NCBI GenBank assembly: GCA_001464995.1
Contig: LNEQ01000236.1
Coordinates: forward strand, 1 to 44,936
DNA length: 44,936 nt
Source: Actinobacteria bacterium Ga0077541
Lineage (GTDB): Bacteria; Actinomycetota; Thermoleophilia; Miltoncostaeales; Miltoncostaeaceae
Direction of reading: 5' to 3'
Part shown: positions 7,164-16,039 of the stretch, piece after piece
Layout: every line of letters starts with the position of its first letter
Numbering within the stretch: position 1 is the stretch's first letter
The notes under the pieces: generated by a model
Told to the model about the DNA's origin: nothing
The model's database searches: none
What the model saw: only the letters and a program-made list of their open reading frames with translations
Made by a program: the position numbers and the translations under genes

Positions 7164-9137
7164 TCACTGGCCCGCCCGGGCGGCCGCCGGGGGCACGGAG
7201 CCCTCCCACGGCAGGCGCGCGGGATCGGGGTCGCCCGGCAGGCGGTACTCCCACGCGGGATCGCCCAGGGTGCCACCCGCCCAGCGATGGACGTCGGCGG
7301 TGAACCGCGCCAGATCGAGCGGCTCGTCGAGCACGCTCGGCGCCATCGGGTCGGCCGAGAACGCCAGCACCCGCCCCGCGCCGACCGGGCGCACGAACGC
7401 GGCCGGGGCGCCGTCGAGGAAGCGCGCCACGACGCTCGCGCCGGCCGGCACCCCGGCGAAGGCGCGCGGCCGCGCCGTATCGATCGGCAGGGTGAGGAGA
7501 TCGCCGGGGGCGCCGGCGCCGAGCGCGCCCGGCTGCACCTCGAGGACCGAGCCGCGGCGCGGCGGGCCGAGAGGCGCGCCGATGAGGGCCTCGCGGACCG
7601 TGGCGAGCGATGCACCCGACGGCGCGCGCGTGAAGGCGGCGGGGTCGGTGACGATCAGCGTCCCTCCGGCGCGGACCCAGTCGGCCACCTGCGCGGCGAA
7701 GGCCGCGTCGAGCGTGTCGCCCCGGGGCATCCAGAGGGTGCGGGCGGCGGCCAGGCGGGCGGGGGCGGCGCTGAGGCGAGTGTCTGCGTCGAAGCTGAAC
7801 GACGCACCCCCGAGCTCGCCGAGCAACGAGTAGGTCGTGTAGATCGCGTCGCCGCTCGTGCGGTAGCGCAGTCCCCCGGTGCGGTCCGGCTGGGCCTGGC
7901 CCTCACTCGCCGTGGCGTAGAGCACGAGCTGGGCGGGGTCGACCGGAGCAGCGGGGAGACGGGCCCCCCGCATGGAGGACGCGACGGCGAGCATCGCGTC
8001 GTAGAGGCGCCGGTTCGTGAAGCGGGGGTTGTCGGAGGCGAAGAAGCTGATGTCCGTGGCCCCGGCGCGGAGCGCCTGCGCGGTCCAGGTCCAGATGTCG
8101 CCGGGCACCGGCTGGTAGCGCGAGTAGTCGAACGCCTGCACCACGATCCTGACGCGCTTCCCGGTCAGGTCGGAGAGCAGCTTCGCGCCGAACCCGGGGT
8201 TGTAGCGCCCGCGGCCCGCGCGGGCGCGCTCGGGGTAGCTGACATAGGGATCGGCCTCGACGACGTCGGCGAAGCCCGCCAGGCGGGTGTAGTCCCACGG
8301 GATGAAGCCGTCGATGAAGCCGTAGTCGTTCGGGTTGACCACCGCGGCGGGGTCGAGCTTCCGGATCAGGCGGGCCTGCTCGGCCTTCATCGCGAAGAAG
8401 CGCTGACCCGAGTAGCGGCTCCAGGCGAGCCAGCGCAGGCGCTCGGCGACGCTGCCGGAGGGGCGCGCCGCGGGGTTCGGCAGAGTGCGCCCGGTCGCGC
8501 GGCGGAAGTCGGCGGCCAGGCGCCGCCCGAAGGGGGTCGTGCGCGCCGCGCCGCGCGGCAGGATCGTCACCGGCTCGTCGCTTCCGGTGTACGTGTTCAC
8601 GAAGGCGCGCCCGCGGACGGTCGGCACGATACGGCGGATCTCCCGCAGGGCCTCACGGCGGTAGCCGGGGTCGAGCAGCGAGAGGCGCCGCGTGTAGGCG
8701 CGCGGGTCGACCGTGGGGTCCGCCACCACCGCCGTGCCGCGTTGCAGGGCCCGGCGGGCGGCCCACACCTCGACGGCGACGTCCCAGCGCAGGCCGGTGG
8801 CGTCGAAGGCCGCCTGCAGCCGCTTGGGGGTCCTCCAGCCGACGGGCTCCTTCGGGCTGAGCGGCAGCGGCGGGAAGGGCAGGGCGCTCGGTCCGCTGAA
8901 CCAGAGCCCGTTCTCCCCCGCCTCGCGCAGGATGCCGTCGATCGTGCGGTACCAGCGCGCCGGCGGGATCAGCGGGCGGCGGCTGTCGGGATTCCAGCCG
9001 GGGAGCTCGTTCTGGTTGAGCTCGTGGCCCCAGGTGCTGACCGTCCCCGCCGGGCGGTCGGCGGCGAGGGCCGGCGACGCCGCGGCGGCGGCGGCGAGCG
9101 CGAGCGCCAGGGCGGCGATGGGAGAGCGGTAGGGCAC
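7164..9137 (-). CDS. Secreted glycoside-hydrolase-like protein, GH42-type architecture
   Basis: 657 residues: a cleavable signal peptide (about 1-25, ending SPALAA), an alpha/beta barrel region to about residue 420, then a glutaminase-like/trimerisation module (YATASEGQ... to LIVTDPAAF) as found in family 42 beta-galactosidases. Barrel elements include FVNTYTGSDEP, VVNPNDYGFIDGF and DVVEADPYVSYPE. The exact catalytic Glu pair is uncertain; Glu in GSDEP and Glu in VEADPY are candidates. The GTG start at 9137 is out of frame with an ATG just upstream. First gene of a two-gene operon with the clan-A hydrolase. A distant or atypical family member cannot be excluded. Confidence 0.65.
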   Translation of the reverse strand: MPYRSPIAALALALAAAAAASPALAADRPAGTVSTWGHELNQNELPGWNPDSRRPLIPPARWYRTIDGILREAGENGLWFSGPSALPFPPLPLSPKEPVGWRTPKRLQAAFDATGLRWDVAVEVWAARRALQRGTAVVADPTVDPRAYTRRLSLLDPGYRREALREIRRIVPTVRGRAFVNTYTGSDEPVTILPRGAARTTPFGRRLAADFRRATGRTLPNPAARPSGSVAERLRWLAWSRYSGQRFFAMKAEQARLIRKLDPAAVVNPNDYGFIDGFIPWDYTRLAGFADVVEADPYVSYPERARAGRGRYNPGFGAKLLSDLTGKRVRIVVQAFDYSRYQPVPGDIWTWTAQALRAGATDISFFASDNPRFTNRRLYDAMLAVASSMRGARLPAAPVDPAQLVLYATASEGQAQPDRTGGLRYRTSGDAIYTTYSLLGELGGASFSFDADTRLSAAPARLAAARTLWMPRGDTLDAAFAAQVADWVRAGGTLIVTDPAAFTRAPSGASLATVREALIGAPLGPPRRGSVLEVQPGALGAGAPGDLLTLPIDTARPRAFAGVPAGASVVARFLDGAPAAFVRPVGAGRVLAFSADPMAPSVLDEPLDLARFTADVHRWAGGTLGDPAWEYRLPGDPDPARLPWEGSVPPAAARAGQ

Positions 9138-9290
9138 TTGGCGGGCCCATCATGCCCACCCGTCGCGGGTCGCTCAAACCGCCGGGGTCGGCGACGCCTG
9201 TGCGATGCGGCCCGGAGGGGCCCGGCCGGCGCATGACGGGACGGCGAGGACGGGCTGGACGGCCCCGCCCCGACAGGCGAGTATCCGCCC

Positions 9291-9887
9291 ATGCGCGGCG
9301 CACGTCTCATCGCGGCGGGACTCGTGTCCTGCGCACTCGCCGTCGCCGGCTGCGGCGGCGACGACCCGGTCGCCGGGACCGCCACCTCCGAGGCGCCGGG
9401 CACGATCGCCTCCACGCCCGCCCCTCCGCCCACGGCCGCCGCGCCCGAGCCCGCCCCGCCGCCGCCGCCCGAGCCGCTTGCGGGCCTGCCCGGTGACACC
9501 GCCGGTTACGAGGCGTGGGACCGCATCAACGCCGACCCGATCCCCGACGGCTCGCCCGCGGCGCAGCGTGTCGGCTTCGACGCGCACGGGGGCACGAAGA
9601 ACGTCTACGTGACCCCCGGCGCGGAACGCGGGCCGGACGGCTGGCCGGACGGCACGATCGTGGTGAAGGCGGCGGGCGACGACCCCGGCGCCCCGACGCT
9701 CATCGCGATCATGCGCAAGATCGCGGGCTCCGACGCCGAGCACGGCGACTGGGAGTTCGTGGAGTACAAGCGCGACAGCCCCGGCGAGACCTTCGCCACC
9801 TCAGCGGCGCTGCGCGACGCCACCTGCTGGAGCTGTCACGCGACGGCCCTCGACACCGACTGGGTGTTCACCGCCGACGATCGGTGA
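9291..9887 (+). CDS. Cytochrome P460-type heme lipoprotein
   Basis: 198 residues with a lipoprotein signal: hydrophobic stretch then AVAGC with the lipidated Cys at position 21. A Pro/Ala-rich linker (about 40-62) separates it from the globular domain. The domain matches the P460 fold, with GYEAWDRINADP, VKAAGDD, WEFVEYKRD and, near the C-terminus, C179-W-S-C182-H183 as a CXXCH heme c attachment motif followed by DTDWVFT. Known P460 proteins handle hydroxylamine or nitric oxide through a cross-linked lysine; whether one of the lysines here cross-links cannot be seen. It should sit on the outer face of the membrane. Transcribed divergently from the hydrolase operon, with no obvious redox partner beside it. 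Confidence 0.8.
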   Translation: MRGARLIAAGLVSCALAVAGCGGDDPVAGTATSEAPGTIASTPAPPPTAAAPEPAPPPPPEPLAGLPGDTAGYEAWDRINADPIPDGSPAAQRVGFDAHGGTKNVYVTPGAERGPDGWPDGTIVVKAAGDDPGAPTLIAIMRKIAGSDAEHGDWEFVEYKRDSPGETFATSAALRDATCWSCHATALDTDWVFTADDR

Positions 9888-9945
9888 CGGGCGGGGGTCT
9901 CCGGGCCGGGGTCCCCGTGGGGCTGGCGCCGCCGGCGGTGGCGCC

Positions 9946-11453
9946 CTACCCGGTGCGGAAGCGCCCGACCAGCTCGCTCAGCGCCTGCGAGCGCATCGAC
10001 AGATCGGTGGCGGCGGCGGCGTTCTGGTCGGTTCCCGCAGCGGTCGAGCGCGTGGCCCCGCTGATCAGCTCGCTCGACTCGAGGGCGGCCGTCGAGTCGT
10101 CCGCCGCCTGCTGCATCACCCTCTCCAGGAGCTCCGCGTCGTGCCCGAGGCTCTCGGCGGCCGTCTTCACATCGACCGCGACCCCGACCGCGTCGCCGAG
10201 GTGGTGGTGGACCTGCTCGACCGCCTCGCGGACGCCGCCGACCGATGCGACAGCGGTGGCGACCCGCCCCGCTCCGGCGTCCATCGCCTCGACGGCGCGG
10301 GCGGTCTCCGCCTGCACCTCGGCGACCAGATCACCGATCGACTGGGCGGCGACATCGGCCTGGGCGGCGAGGTTCCCCACCTCGGTGGCCACCACCATGA
10401 ACCCCCGGCCGTGCTCGCCGGCACGCGCCCCCTCGACCGCCGCGTTCAGGGCCAGCAGGTTCGTCTGGGCGGCGATGGAGGAGATGGTCGTGACGATGCC
10501 TCGATCGCCTGGCCGCGCTCACGGAGGGCCTGCACGCGGGCGGTGCCCTCGCGCACGACCTCGGCGGCCGAGGCCATCGCCCCGGCCGCCTCGTCGAGGC
10601 TCTGACTGCCCGCCACGGCGGCGTCGCGGGCGGAGCCGAGCACCGACTGCGTCCGGTCCGCGCTGCGACCGACGCAGTCGAGACCGGTCGTGACGCGCCC
10701 GGCGGCCTCGACGGCCTTGGCCACGCGCTCGAGCCTGCGCTCGGCCTTCTCGTGCGTCGTGCGGCAGCTGGCGGCGATCTCGGCCATCGCGCCGGCGGTC
10801 TCGCCGGTGCGCGCGGCCATGTTGTCGGCGAGGTCGCTCACGGCCGCCGTGCTTGCGGCGCCCGCCTGGATCACCCTCTTCAGGCCCGGCACGACCTTGT
10901 TCAGCTCGAAGCCCATCTGGGCCAGCTCGTCCCGGCCGACACCGCTCACCGTCGCCGTGAGATCACCCTCGCTGACGGCCCGGGTGGTGGCGTTGAACTC
11001 GGCGATCGGTCGGCTGATGCGCCGGTCGTTCCACACGGCGAGCAGCCCGGCGGTGACGGCGCCCGCAGCCACGACGGCGGCGCCGACGGCCGGCGAGTCG
11101 GCGACCGCGGCCACGGCCGCCGAGGGGACCAGGGCGGCGGCGGCGAGGTTCGCCGCGTCGTCGTGGACGCGGCCCTCGCGCATCGCGTTCGTGTGGACGT
11201 GGGTGAAGCCGGTGGGCCCCATCAGCGCGATGTACTCGAGGCCCGGGGTCAGCTCCCGCCGGAAGATCCCGCCGAGCGTCACGAGTGCGGCCTCGGGGGG
11301 GCGGGTCGCGAGCTCCTTCTCACAGAGCGCGGCGAGGCGCGTGGCGAGGAGCATCGGGTCCGGCTGGCGACGGAAGGGCACGGGACGGGTCTCCGGGACG
11401 GTGCCGCCATACGGCGGAGGTCTCCCTGGGTTTCGTCCCGCGCCCATCCGCAC
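9946..11453 (-). pseudogene. Methyl-accepting chemotaxis protein, interrupted by a one-base frameshift
   Basis: Two adjacent reading frames together make one chemoreceptor-like protein of about 502 residues. The first (11453 down to about 10500) has an N-terminal cytoplasmic-looking domain, hydrophobic segment VGAAVVAAGAVTAGLLAVW, a HAMP region after RRISRPI and helical signalling repeats to RGQAIE. The second continues with [18 protein letters not shown] and RAGEHGRGF, the signalling hairpin tip, and ends at 9946. At 10499-10502 the minus strand reads GAGGCATC where GAGGGCATC would restore the frame, so one G is missing. The tip is diverged too ([14 protein letters not shown]). Either a recent inactivation or a sequencing error. 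It lies 24 bases after sat and could share its transcript. Confidence 0.75.
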
Positions 11454-11477
11454 TTGAGCCGGGTCACGTCATTTAAT

Positions 11478-12617
11478 TCAGGCGGTGGCTCGATATGCCT
11501 CGATCAGGATCTCGGCGACCTCGGGGCGGGTGAACTCGACCGGCGGGATCTCGCCACGATCGAGCATCTCGCGCACCTTGGTGCCCGACAGGAAGACGCG
11601 CTGCTCCGGGGTCGAGGGCGAGGTCTTCGTCGTCGCCATCCCACCGGTCAGGTTGCACCAGAAGGAGTGCTCGAAGAACGTCGGCGTGATCGCCAGCTCC
11701 TCGCGCGTGATGTCGTAGGTGCCGTAGTAGTTGCCCACCCCGGCGTGGTCGCGGCCCACGATGAAGTGGGTGCAGCCGTAGTTCTGACGCAGGATCGCGT
11801 GCAGCACCGCCTCGCGCGGACCGGCGTAGCGCATCGCCGCCGGCAGCACGCCCAGCACGACCCGCTCCTTGGGGTAGTAGCCCTCGATCAGCACCTCGTA
11901 GCAGCGCATCCGCACGTCGGCGGGGATGTCGTCGCTCTTGGTCTCGCCCACGAGGGGGTGCAGGAAGAGCCCGTCGACCGTCTCGAGCGCGACCTTGGTG
12001 ATGTACTCGTGCGCCCGGTGGATCGGGTTGCGGGTCTGGAAGCCGACCACGGTCTTCCAGCCGCGGGCGTCGAACTCGGCGCGCGAGGCGCGGGGGTCGA
12101 GCAGGAAGGGCTGCGCGCCCGGGTCGATCGGCAGGCGGGAGGCGACGCGCACGGGGCCCGCGAGGCAGGTGGTGCCGTGCGAGTACAACGACGCGACGCC
12201 CGGGTGGGCGTCCTCCTCGGTGCCGTAGACCAGCTTCGCCTCACGGCGCTGGTCGGTCTCGTAGCGGTCGGTGATGCCGAGCACGCCGAGGAAGCGGCCG
12301 GAGCCGTCCACCAGCTCGACCTCGTCGGCCGAGCCGATCGCCGCCAGCTCGTCGGGCTGCACGGCGAGCGTCACCGGCACCGACCAGGCGAGGCCGTTCG
12401 GAAGGCGCATGCCGGTGATCACCGACTCGTAGGTCGCCTTGTCCATGAAGCCGTCGAGCGGCGACATGGCGCCGACGGCGATCAGGTCGAGGTCGGCCTG
12501 CTGGCGGGCCGACAGGGTCACGCGGGGGCGGTTGCCCCCCTCGTCCAGCGAGGGGTCGAGACGGTCGACCAGGACGCCGCCGTGAGGGGTGATGGGACCA
12601 GGGGTGGTGGGGGTCAA
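11478..12617 (-). CDS. sat: Sulfate adenylyltransferase (ATP sulfurylase)
   Basis: Makes adenylyl sulfate (APS) and pyrophosphate from ATP and sulfate. The sequence has the single-chain Sat layout: N-terminal PUA-like region with [16 protein letters not shown], then the catalytic domain with [12 protein letters not shown] (substrate-binding QXRNPXHXXH) and [12 protein letters not shown], ending [12 protein letters not shown]. With the TTG start at 12617, which overlaps the stop of the ComA-like gene as TTGA, it has 379 residues, typical for the family; no ATG or GTG exists near the conserved N-terminus. No APS-kinase domain is fused. Last gene of the LysR-flavoprotein-ComA-Sat set, which implies that APS or sulfite feeds the upstream enzymes. 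Confidence 0.93.
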   Translation of the reverse strand: MTPTTPGPITPHGGVLVDRLDPSLDEGGNRPRVTLSARQQADLDLIAVGAMSPLDGFMDKATYESVITGMRLPNGLAWSVPVTLAVQPDELAAIGSADEVELVDGSGRFLGVLGITDRYETDQRREAKLVYGTEEDAHPGVASLYSHGTTCLAGPVRVASRLPIDPGAQPFLLDPRASRAEFDARGWKTVVGFQTRNPIHRAHEYITKVALETVDGLFLHPLVGETKSDDIPADVRMRCYEVLIEGYYPKERVVLGVLPAAMRYAGPREAVLHAILRQNYGCTHFIVGRDHAGVGNYYGTYDITREELAITPTFFEHSFWCNLTGGMATTKTSPSTPEQRVFLSGTKVREMLDRGEIPPVEFTRPEVAEILIEAYRATA

Positions 12618-13429
12618 ATGCCCGCTCCGTCCACGTTGCCGAGCGCTGTCGAGTTCAGGAGTGTGTCGGCGCGGAGGCCGAGGCGGAGGGTTTCCAGCGG
12701 TATCACCTCGTCGTGTGGGATGTTCCCAAGGTTCACATTGGGACCGAACTTGCGGATGAACCAGACCTGCTGGGCCTTCTGGGGGGCCTCGAAGAGCAGG
12801 CGGTTCGGGTCGATGGCGTGCACGATCTCGTCGATCAGGCCCATCCGGACCTCGCCGTCGCCGCGGAAGATGCCGGCGGTGCCGGTCTCGCGGGCCTCGG
12901 TGATGACCTTCCAGGCGCCCGCCCGCAGCTCGGCCTCGATCAGCTCGACCCAGCGGTAGGGGGCGATGACGGTCTGCAGGTCCTTCGAGCCCACCTCGCT
13001 GAGCACCGTGAACTCCTGCGCGAGGGCGGCGATGTGCTCGAGCTTGACCTCGTGGGGGACGGTGATCGTCCCGTCCGAGACCTCGACGTGGCGCAGGCCG
13101 AGCTCGTGCACCCAGCGGCGCCAGTCGTCGAGCTTCTGCTGGGCGAAGCAGGTCTCCCAGAAGGTCCCGCCCAGCACCACCGGGATGCCGGCGCTCTCGT
13201 AGAGCGCGAGCTTGTCGCGGAGGTTGCGGCTGACGTAGGACGTGCCCCAGCCGAGCTTGACGATGTCGATGAAGTCGCCGCACGACTCGAGCATGCCCTC
13301 GACCTGGGACAGGGACAGGCCCTTGTCCATGACGTGGCTGATGCCCACCTGGCGCGGCTTGGGCGGGCGGCCGGGCAGCGAGAGGAACGCCGCGCCGGCG
13401 GCCTGGGGGATGGTGGTGTCGGTGCTCAT
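12614..13429 (-). CDS. Phosphosulfolactate synthase (ComA family)
   Basis: 271 residues of the ComA/PSL-synthase family, which adds sulfite to phosphoenolpyruvate to give (2R)-3-phosphosulfolactate, the first step of coenzyme M synthesis in methanogens and a route to sulfolactate in some bacteria. Family landmarks are [55 protein letters not shown] and [15 protein letters not shown], followed by [10 protein letters not shown] and [13 protein letters not shown] 13429 overlaps the preceding stop (ATGA), and its own stop overlaps the sat start. The family also includes plant and bacterial HSA32-like proteins whose reaction is not established, so substrate is inferred from the sat neighbour. No later coenzyme M genes are nearby. 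Confidence 0.85.
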   Translation of the reverse strand: MSTDTTIPQAAGAAFLSLPGRPPKPRQVGISHVMDKGLSLSQVEGMLESCGDFIDIVKLGWGTSYVSRNLRDKLALYESAGIPVVLGGTFWETCFAQQKLDDWRRWVHELGLRHVEVSDGTITVPHEVKLEHIAALAQEFTVLSEVGSKDLQTVIAPYRWVELIEAELRAGAWKVITEARETGTAGIFRGDGEVRMGLIDEIVHAIDPNRLLFEAPQKAQQVWFIRKFGPNVNLGNIPHDEVIPLETLRLGLRADTLLNSTALGNVDGAGI

Positions 13430-14652
13430 CGGGCCGCCTCCGCGGCGCTCGCGCCCGCGATGCGCCCGTAGACGACGGTGTCGAGCAACGAGTTCCCCAT
13501 CAGGCGGTTCGCGCCGTGGACGCCGCCGGAGATCTCGCCGGCGGCGAAGACGCCCGGCAGCGTGGTGGCGGCGTTCTCGTCGATCGCGAGGCCTCCGTTG
13601 CGGTAGTGGAGCACGGGGTAGACGAGCACGCGCTCGGTGGTGATGTCCATGCCGGCCTTCAGGTAGCGGTTGTGGACGTAGGCGAGGCGCTCGGCCGTGA
13701 AGCCGGAGCCGTTCTCGCGGTCGATCGCGGTGGTGTCGAGCCAGACGCCGGCGCTGCCGTCGGGCGCCTCGGCGCCCCGGCCCGCCTGGACGGTGTCGAT
13801 GATCGCCTGGGCGACCACGTCGCGCGGGGCGAGCTCGTCGACGAAGCGCTCGCCGTCGGCGTCGTGCAGCGTCGCGCCGTAGGCGCGGGTGGTCTCGGGC
13901 AGGGCATAGCCGGCAAGGCTCTCGGGCCAGACCGAACCGGTCGGGTGCCGCTGCCACGAGTCGAGCTCGCGGCCCTCGGCGCCGAGATCGAGAGCCAGGC
14001 GCAGCACCTCGGGCGTGGCGTCGGGATGGTTGGTGCTGCCGATCCCGAGCGCGTCGGCCTCGCCGCGCAGCCCGCCTCCGGCCGCCAGGACCACGGCGCG
14101 GGCGTGCACGGTGCGCCGGGTGCCGTTGCCGCCCGGCGCCAGCGTCGCCCGCCAGCCGTCGCCCTCGGGCGCGAGGTCGACGAGCGTCGTCGACTCCCAC
14201 ACCTCGGCTCCCGAGGCCCGGACCGCACCGCGCAGCGCCTTGACCATCTCGGCCCCGGTGCGCTCCCCGGCCTGCAGCAGGCGCTTGCGGCTGGCGCCCC
14301 CGCAGCGCAGGAGGCGCAGGCGGCCCTCGTCGCGGGTGAAGGAGACGCCGAGCGCCGAGAGCCAGGCGATCGCCTCGGGCCCGCCGTCGGCGAGCCGGCG
14401 CACCAGCTCCGGGCGCGCCGTGCGGTGCCCGGCGGCGAAGGTGTCCTCGAAGTGGGACTCGGTCGAATCGTCGTCCCCCACGGCGGCCTGGATGCCGCCC
14501 TGCGCGCGCCCGGTGTTGCCCGCACCGAGGGCGGACTTCGTCGTGACGAGCACACGGGCCCCGGCGCCGGCGGCGCTGACGGCGGCCGACATGCCCGCCC
14601 CGCCCGATCCGACGACGAGCACGTCGGCACGCGCATCCGAAGGGCTCGACAC
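13426..14652 (-). CDS. FAD-dependent oxidoreductase of the NadB/FrdA/AprA family
   Basis: 408 residues. The FAD dinucleotide-binding motif [19 protein letters not shown] is at the N-terminus, followed by [12 protein letters not shown]. Residues that form the active site in L-aspartate oxidase and fumarate reductase are present: [20 protein letters not shown] and [11 protein letters not shown]. The C-terminal helical domain of NadB or SdhA is missing; the protein ends shortly after the second FAD segment. No nadA or nadC is beside it, and no iron-sulfur AprB partner. It is coupled by 4-base overlap to the ComA-like gene and lies 46 bases after a LysR gene. It could reduce APS, oxidise a sulfonated acid, or act on a dicarboxylate; the reaction is unknown. 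Confidence 0.8.
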   Translation of the reverse strand: MSSPSDARADVLVVGSGGAGMSAAVSAAGAGARVLVTTKSALGAGNTGRAQGGIQAAVGDDDSTESHFEDTFAAGHRTARPELVRRLADGGPEAIAWLSALGVSFTRDEGRLRLLRCGGASRKRLLQAGERTGAEMVKALRGAVRASGAEVWESTTLVDLAPEGDGWRATLAPGGNGTRRTVHARAVVLAAGGGLRGEADALGIGSTNHPDATPEVLRLALDLGAEGRELDSWQRHPTGSVWPESLAGYALPETTRAYGATLHDADGERFVDELAPRDVVAQAIIDTVQAGRGAEAPDGSAGVWLDTTAIDRENGSGFTAERLAYVHNRYLKAGMDITTERVLVYPVLHYRNGGLAIDENAATTLPGVFAAGEISGGVHGANRLMGNSLLDTVVYGRIAGASAAEAAR

Positions 14653-14698
14653 GCGACGATGCTACCCGACCGGCACCGATGCTTCCAATAAGGACCCG

Positions 14699-15619
14699 TT
14701 ATGACGGGGAGGGGGCTGCGCCCATGTCGCCGAGCTCGGCGCCGGCGAACTCCATGAAGGCCGTGGTCACCCTCTTGGGCGTGCGCCCGGCGTGGCGTAC
14801 GGCGAAGAAGTGCCGCTCCAGGCCGGGGCCCTCCAGCTTCAGGGCGACCAGGCTGCCCTCGGCGACCTCCCGCTCCACGGCGAGGCTCGAGATCACCGTG
14901 ATGCCGTACCCGTCGAGCACCGCCGCCTTCACGGACTGCTGCAGGCCGAGCTCCATCGCGACGTGCAGGTCGCGGTCGCGCAGCCCCTCCTCGCGCATGG
15001 CGGCCTCCACGACCGAACGCACGCCCGAGCCCTCCTGCTGCAGCAGCATCGGCTCGGCCACGAGCTCCTCGAGCGTCACCGACTGCCGCGAGGCGAGGGA
15101 GTGCCCGGGCGGCACGATCGCCACCAGCTCGTCCCGCACGAAGGGCTCGAAGACGAGCCCCCGCTGCGGCCGGGCCGCGCCCACGACGCCGAGCTCCAGT
15201 TCGTCGTCGAGCACGCGCTCGCAGACCGTCTGGGTGTCGCTGACCATCAGGCTCACACGGACGTCGGGGTGGGCGGCGTGGAACGAGCCGAGGAGCCGCG
15301 GCAGCAGCAGCTCGCCGGGGCCGGTGGACGAGCCGAGCACGAGCGGCCCGGCGATCCTGGTGCCGATCTCCCCCATCTCGCGCTCGAGCTCGGCCTCCAG
15401 GCCGATCATGCGCTTGGCGTACCGGTACACCACCTCGCCCGCCTCGGTGACCGTGACCCTGCGGCCGCTGCGATCGAGCAGCCGGTGCCCGAGCCGCTCC
15501 TCGAGGGCGCGTATCTGGAACGAGACCGCCGGCTGCGAGACCTCGAGCTCCTCCGCCGCCTGGGAGAAGGAGCCCTTGTCCACGACCGTACGGAGGGTGA
15601 GCAGCTGACGCAGATCCAC
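14699..15619 (-). CDS. LysR-family transcriptional regulator (CysL/CbbR-like)
   Basis: 306 residues with the standard layout: N-terminal winged helix-turn-helix (FSQAAEELEVSQPAVSFQIRALEERLG, about 18-44), a helical linker, then a periplasmic-binding-like effector domain (IAGPLVLGSSTGPGELLLP, LELGVVGA, YGITVISSLAVERE). The effector domain resembles the CysL/CbbR branch, regulators of sulfite reduction or carbon fixation. It reads in the same direction as, and 46 bases ahead of, the flavoprotein-ComA-Sat genes, so it probably controls that unit and itself. The gap to the flavoprotein gene holds an AT-rich patch (CCAATAAGGAC on the plus strand) that is a candidate operator. The inducer is not known; O-acetylserine or APS are reasonable guesses. 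Confidence 0.88.
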   Translation of the reverse strand: MDLRQLLTLRTVVDKGSFSQAAEELEVSQPAVSFQIRALEERLGHRLLDRSGRRVTVTEAGEVVYRYAKRMIGLEAELEREMGEIGTRIAGPLVLGSSTGPGELLLPRLLGSFHAAHPDVRVSLMVSDTQTVCERVLDDELELGVVGAARPQRGLVFEPFVRDELVAIVPPGHSLASRQSVTLEELVAEPMLLQQEGSGVRSVVEAAMREEGLRDRDLHVAMELGLQQSVKAAVLDGYGITVISSLAVEREVAEGSLVALKLEGPGLERHFFAVRHAGRTPKRVTTAFMEFAGAELGDMGAAPSPS

Positions 15620-15649
15620 GAGGGGATCCTAGTGCCCCGGCCCCGGCGG

Positions 15650-15939
15650 CTACGGAGCGCGGATCTCGATCTGCTCGAGCGGGGTCGTGACGATGCCCCG
15701 CTCACCCCACGACACGCAGCCCGCGCCGCTGAGGCACAGGCCGCCGCGGACCGCCCCGATCGCAACGGTGGCACCGAGCACCATGAAGACGTAGTGGGGC
15801 TTGTACCAGAGGTCGCTGATCCACCAGACGCTCGTCGATCGGCGCGGCGCGCCCGCACCTGGGCATCCCTGCTCCAGGCGCGGGAGAGGAAGTCGAACGG
15901 GCCCCTGACGGGTTCGCGGTAGCGGCGTGGCCGTCCCAC
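15650..15939 (-). pseudogene. Small membrane protein gene, apparently frameshifted
   Basis: Two minus-strand frames with G/C-ending codons abut here. The first starts at GTG 15939 after AAAAGAG and reads GRPRRYREPVRGPFDFL then SRAWSRDAQVRARR. The second, entered near 15840-15860, reads TSVWWISDLWYKPHYVFMVL then a hydrophobic stretch and a short tail ending LEQIEIRAP before TAG 15652-15650. The second frame has no usable start, while the switch falls in a GC-only run, so one missing base within GCGGGCGCGCCGCGCC is the simplest explanation. The intact product would have about 96 residues with one membrane segment and two Cys residues outside it. No family recognised. A sequencing error is as likely as real decay. 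Confidence 0.45.
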
Positions 15940-16039
15940 GAATCTCTTTTCGTCATCCGTACGTTTCAGTCCTTTCGGAAGGCGGGTGGACGCCGAGCCT
16001 CTAACCTCTCCCGGGCACGTCCGATCCGAGGAGACACCG

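Noticed and set aside
13426-14652. Dissimilatory APS reductase alpha subunit (AprA)
   Set aside because: Too short and no AprB-type ferredoxin subunit nearby; only general family similarity is visible, so I did not assign AprA.
15702-15956. 84-residue frame starting MTKRDSWDG
   Set aside because: Codon bias and residue mix fit the other two frames better; this one looks like a shadow.
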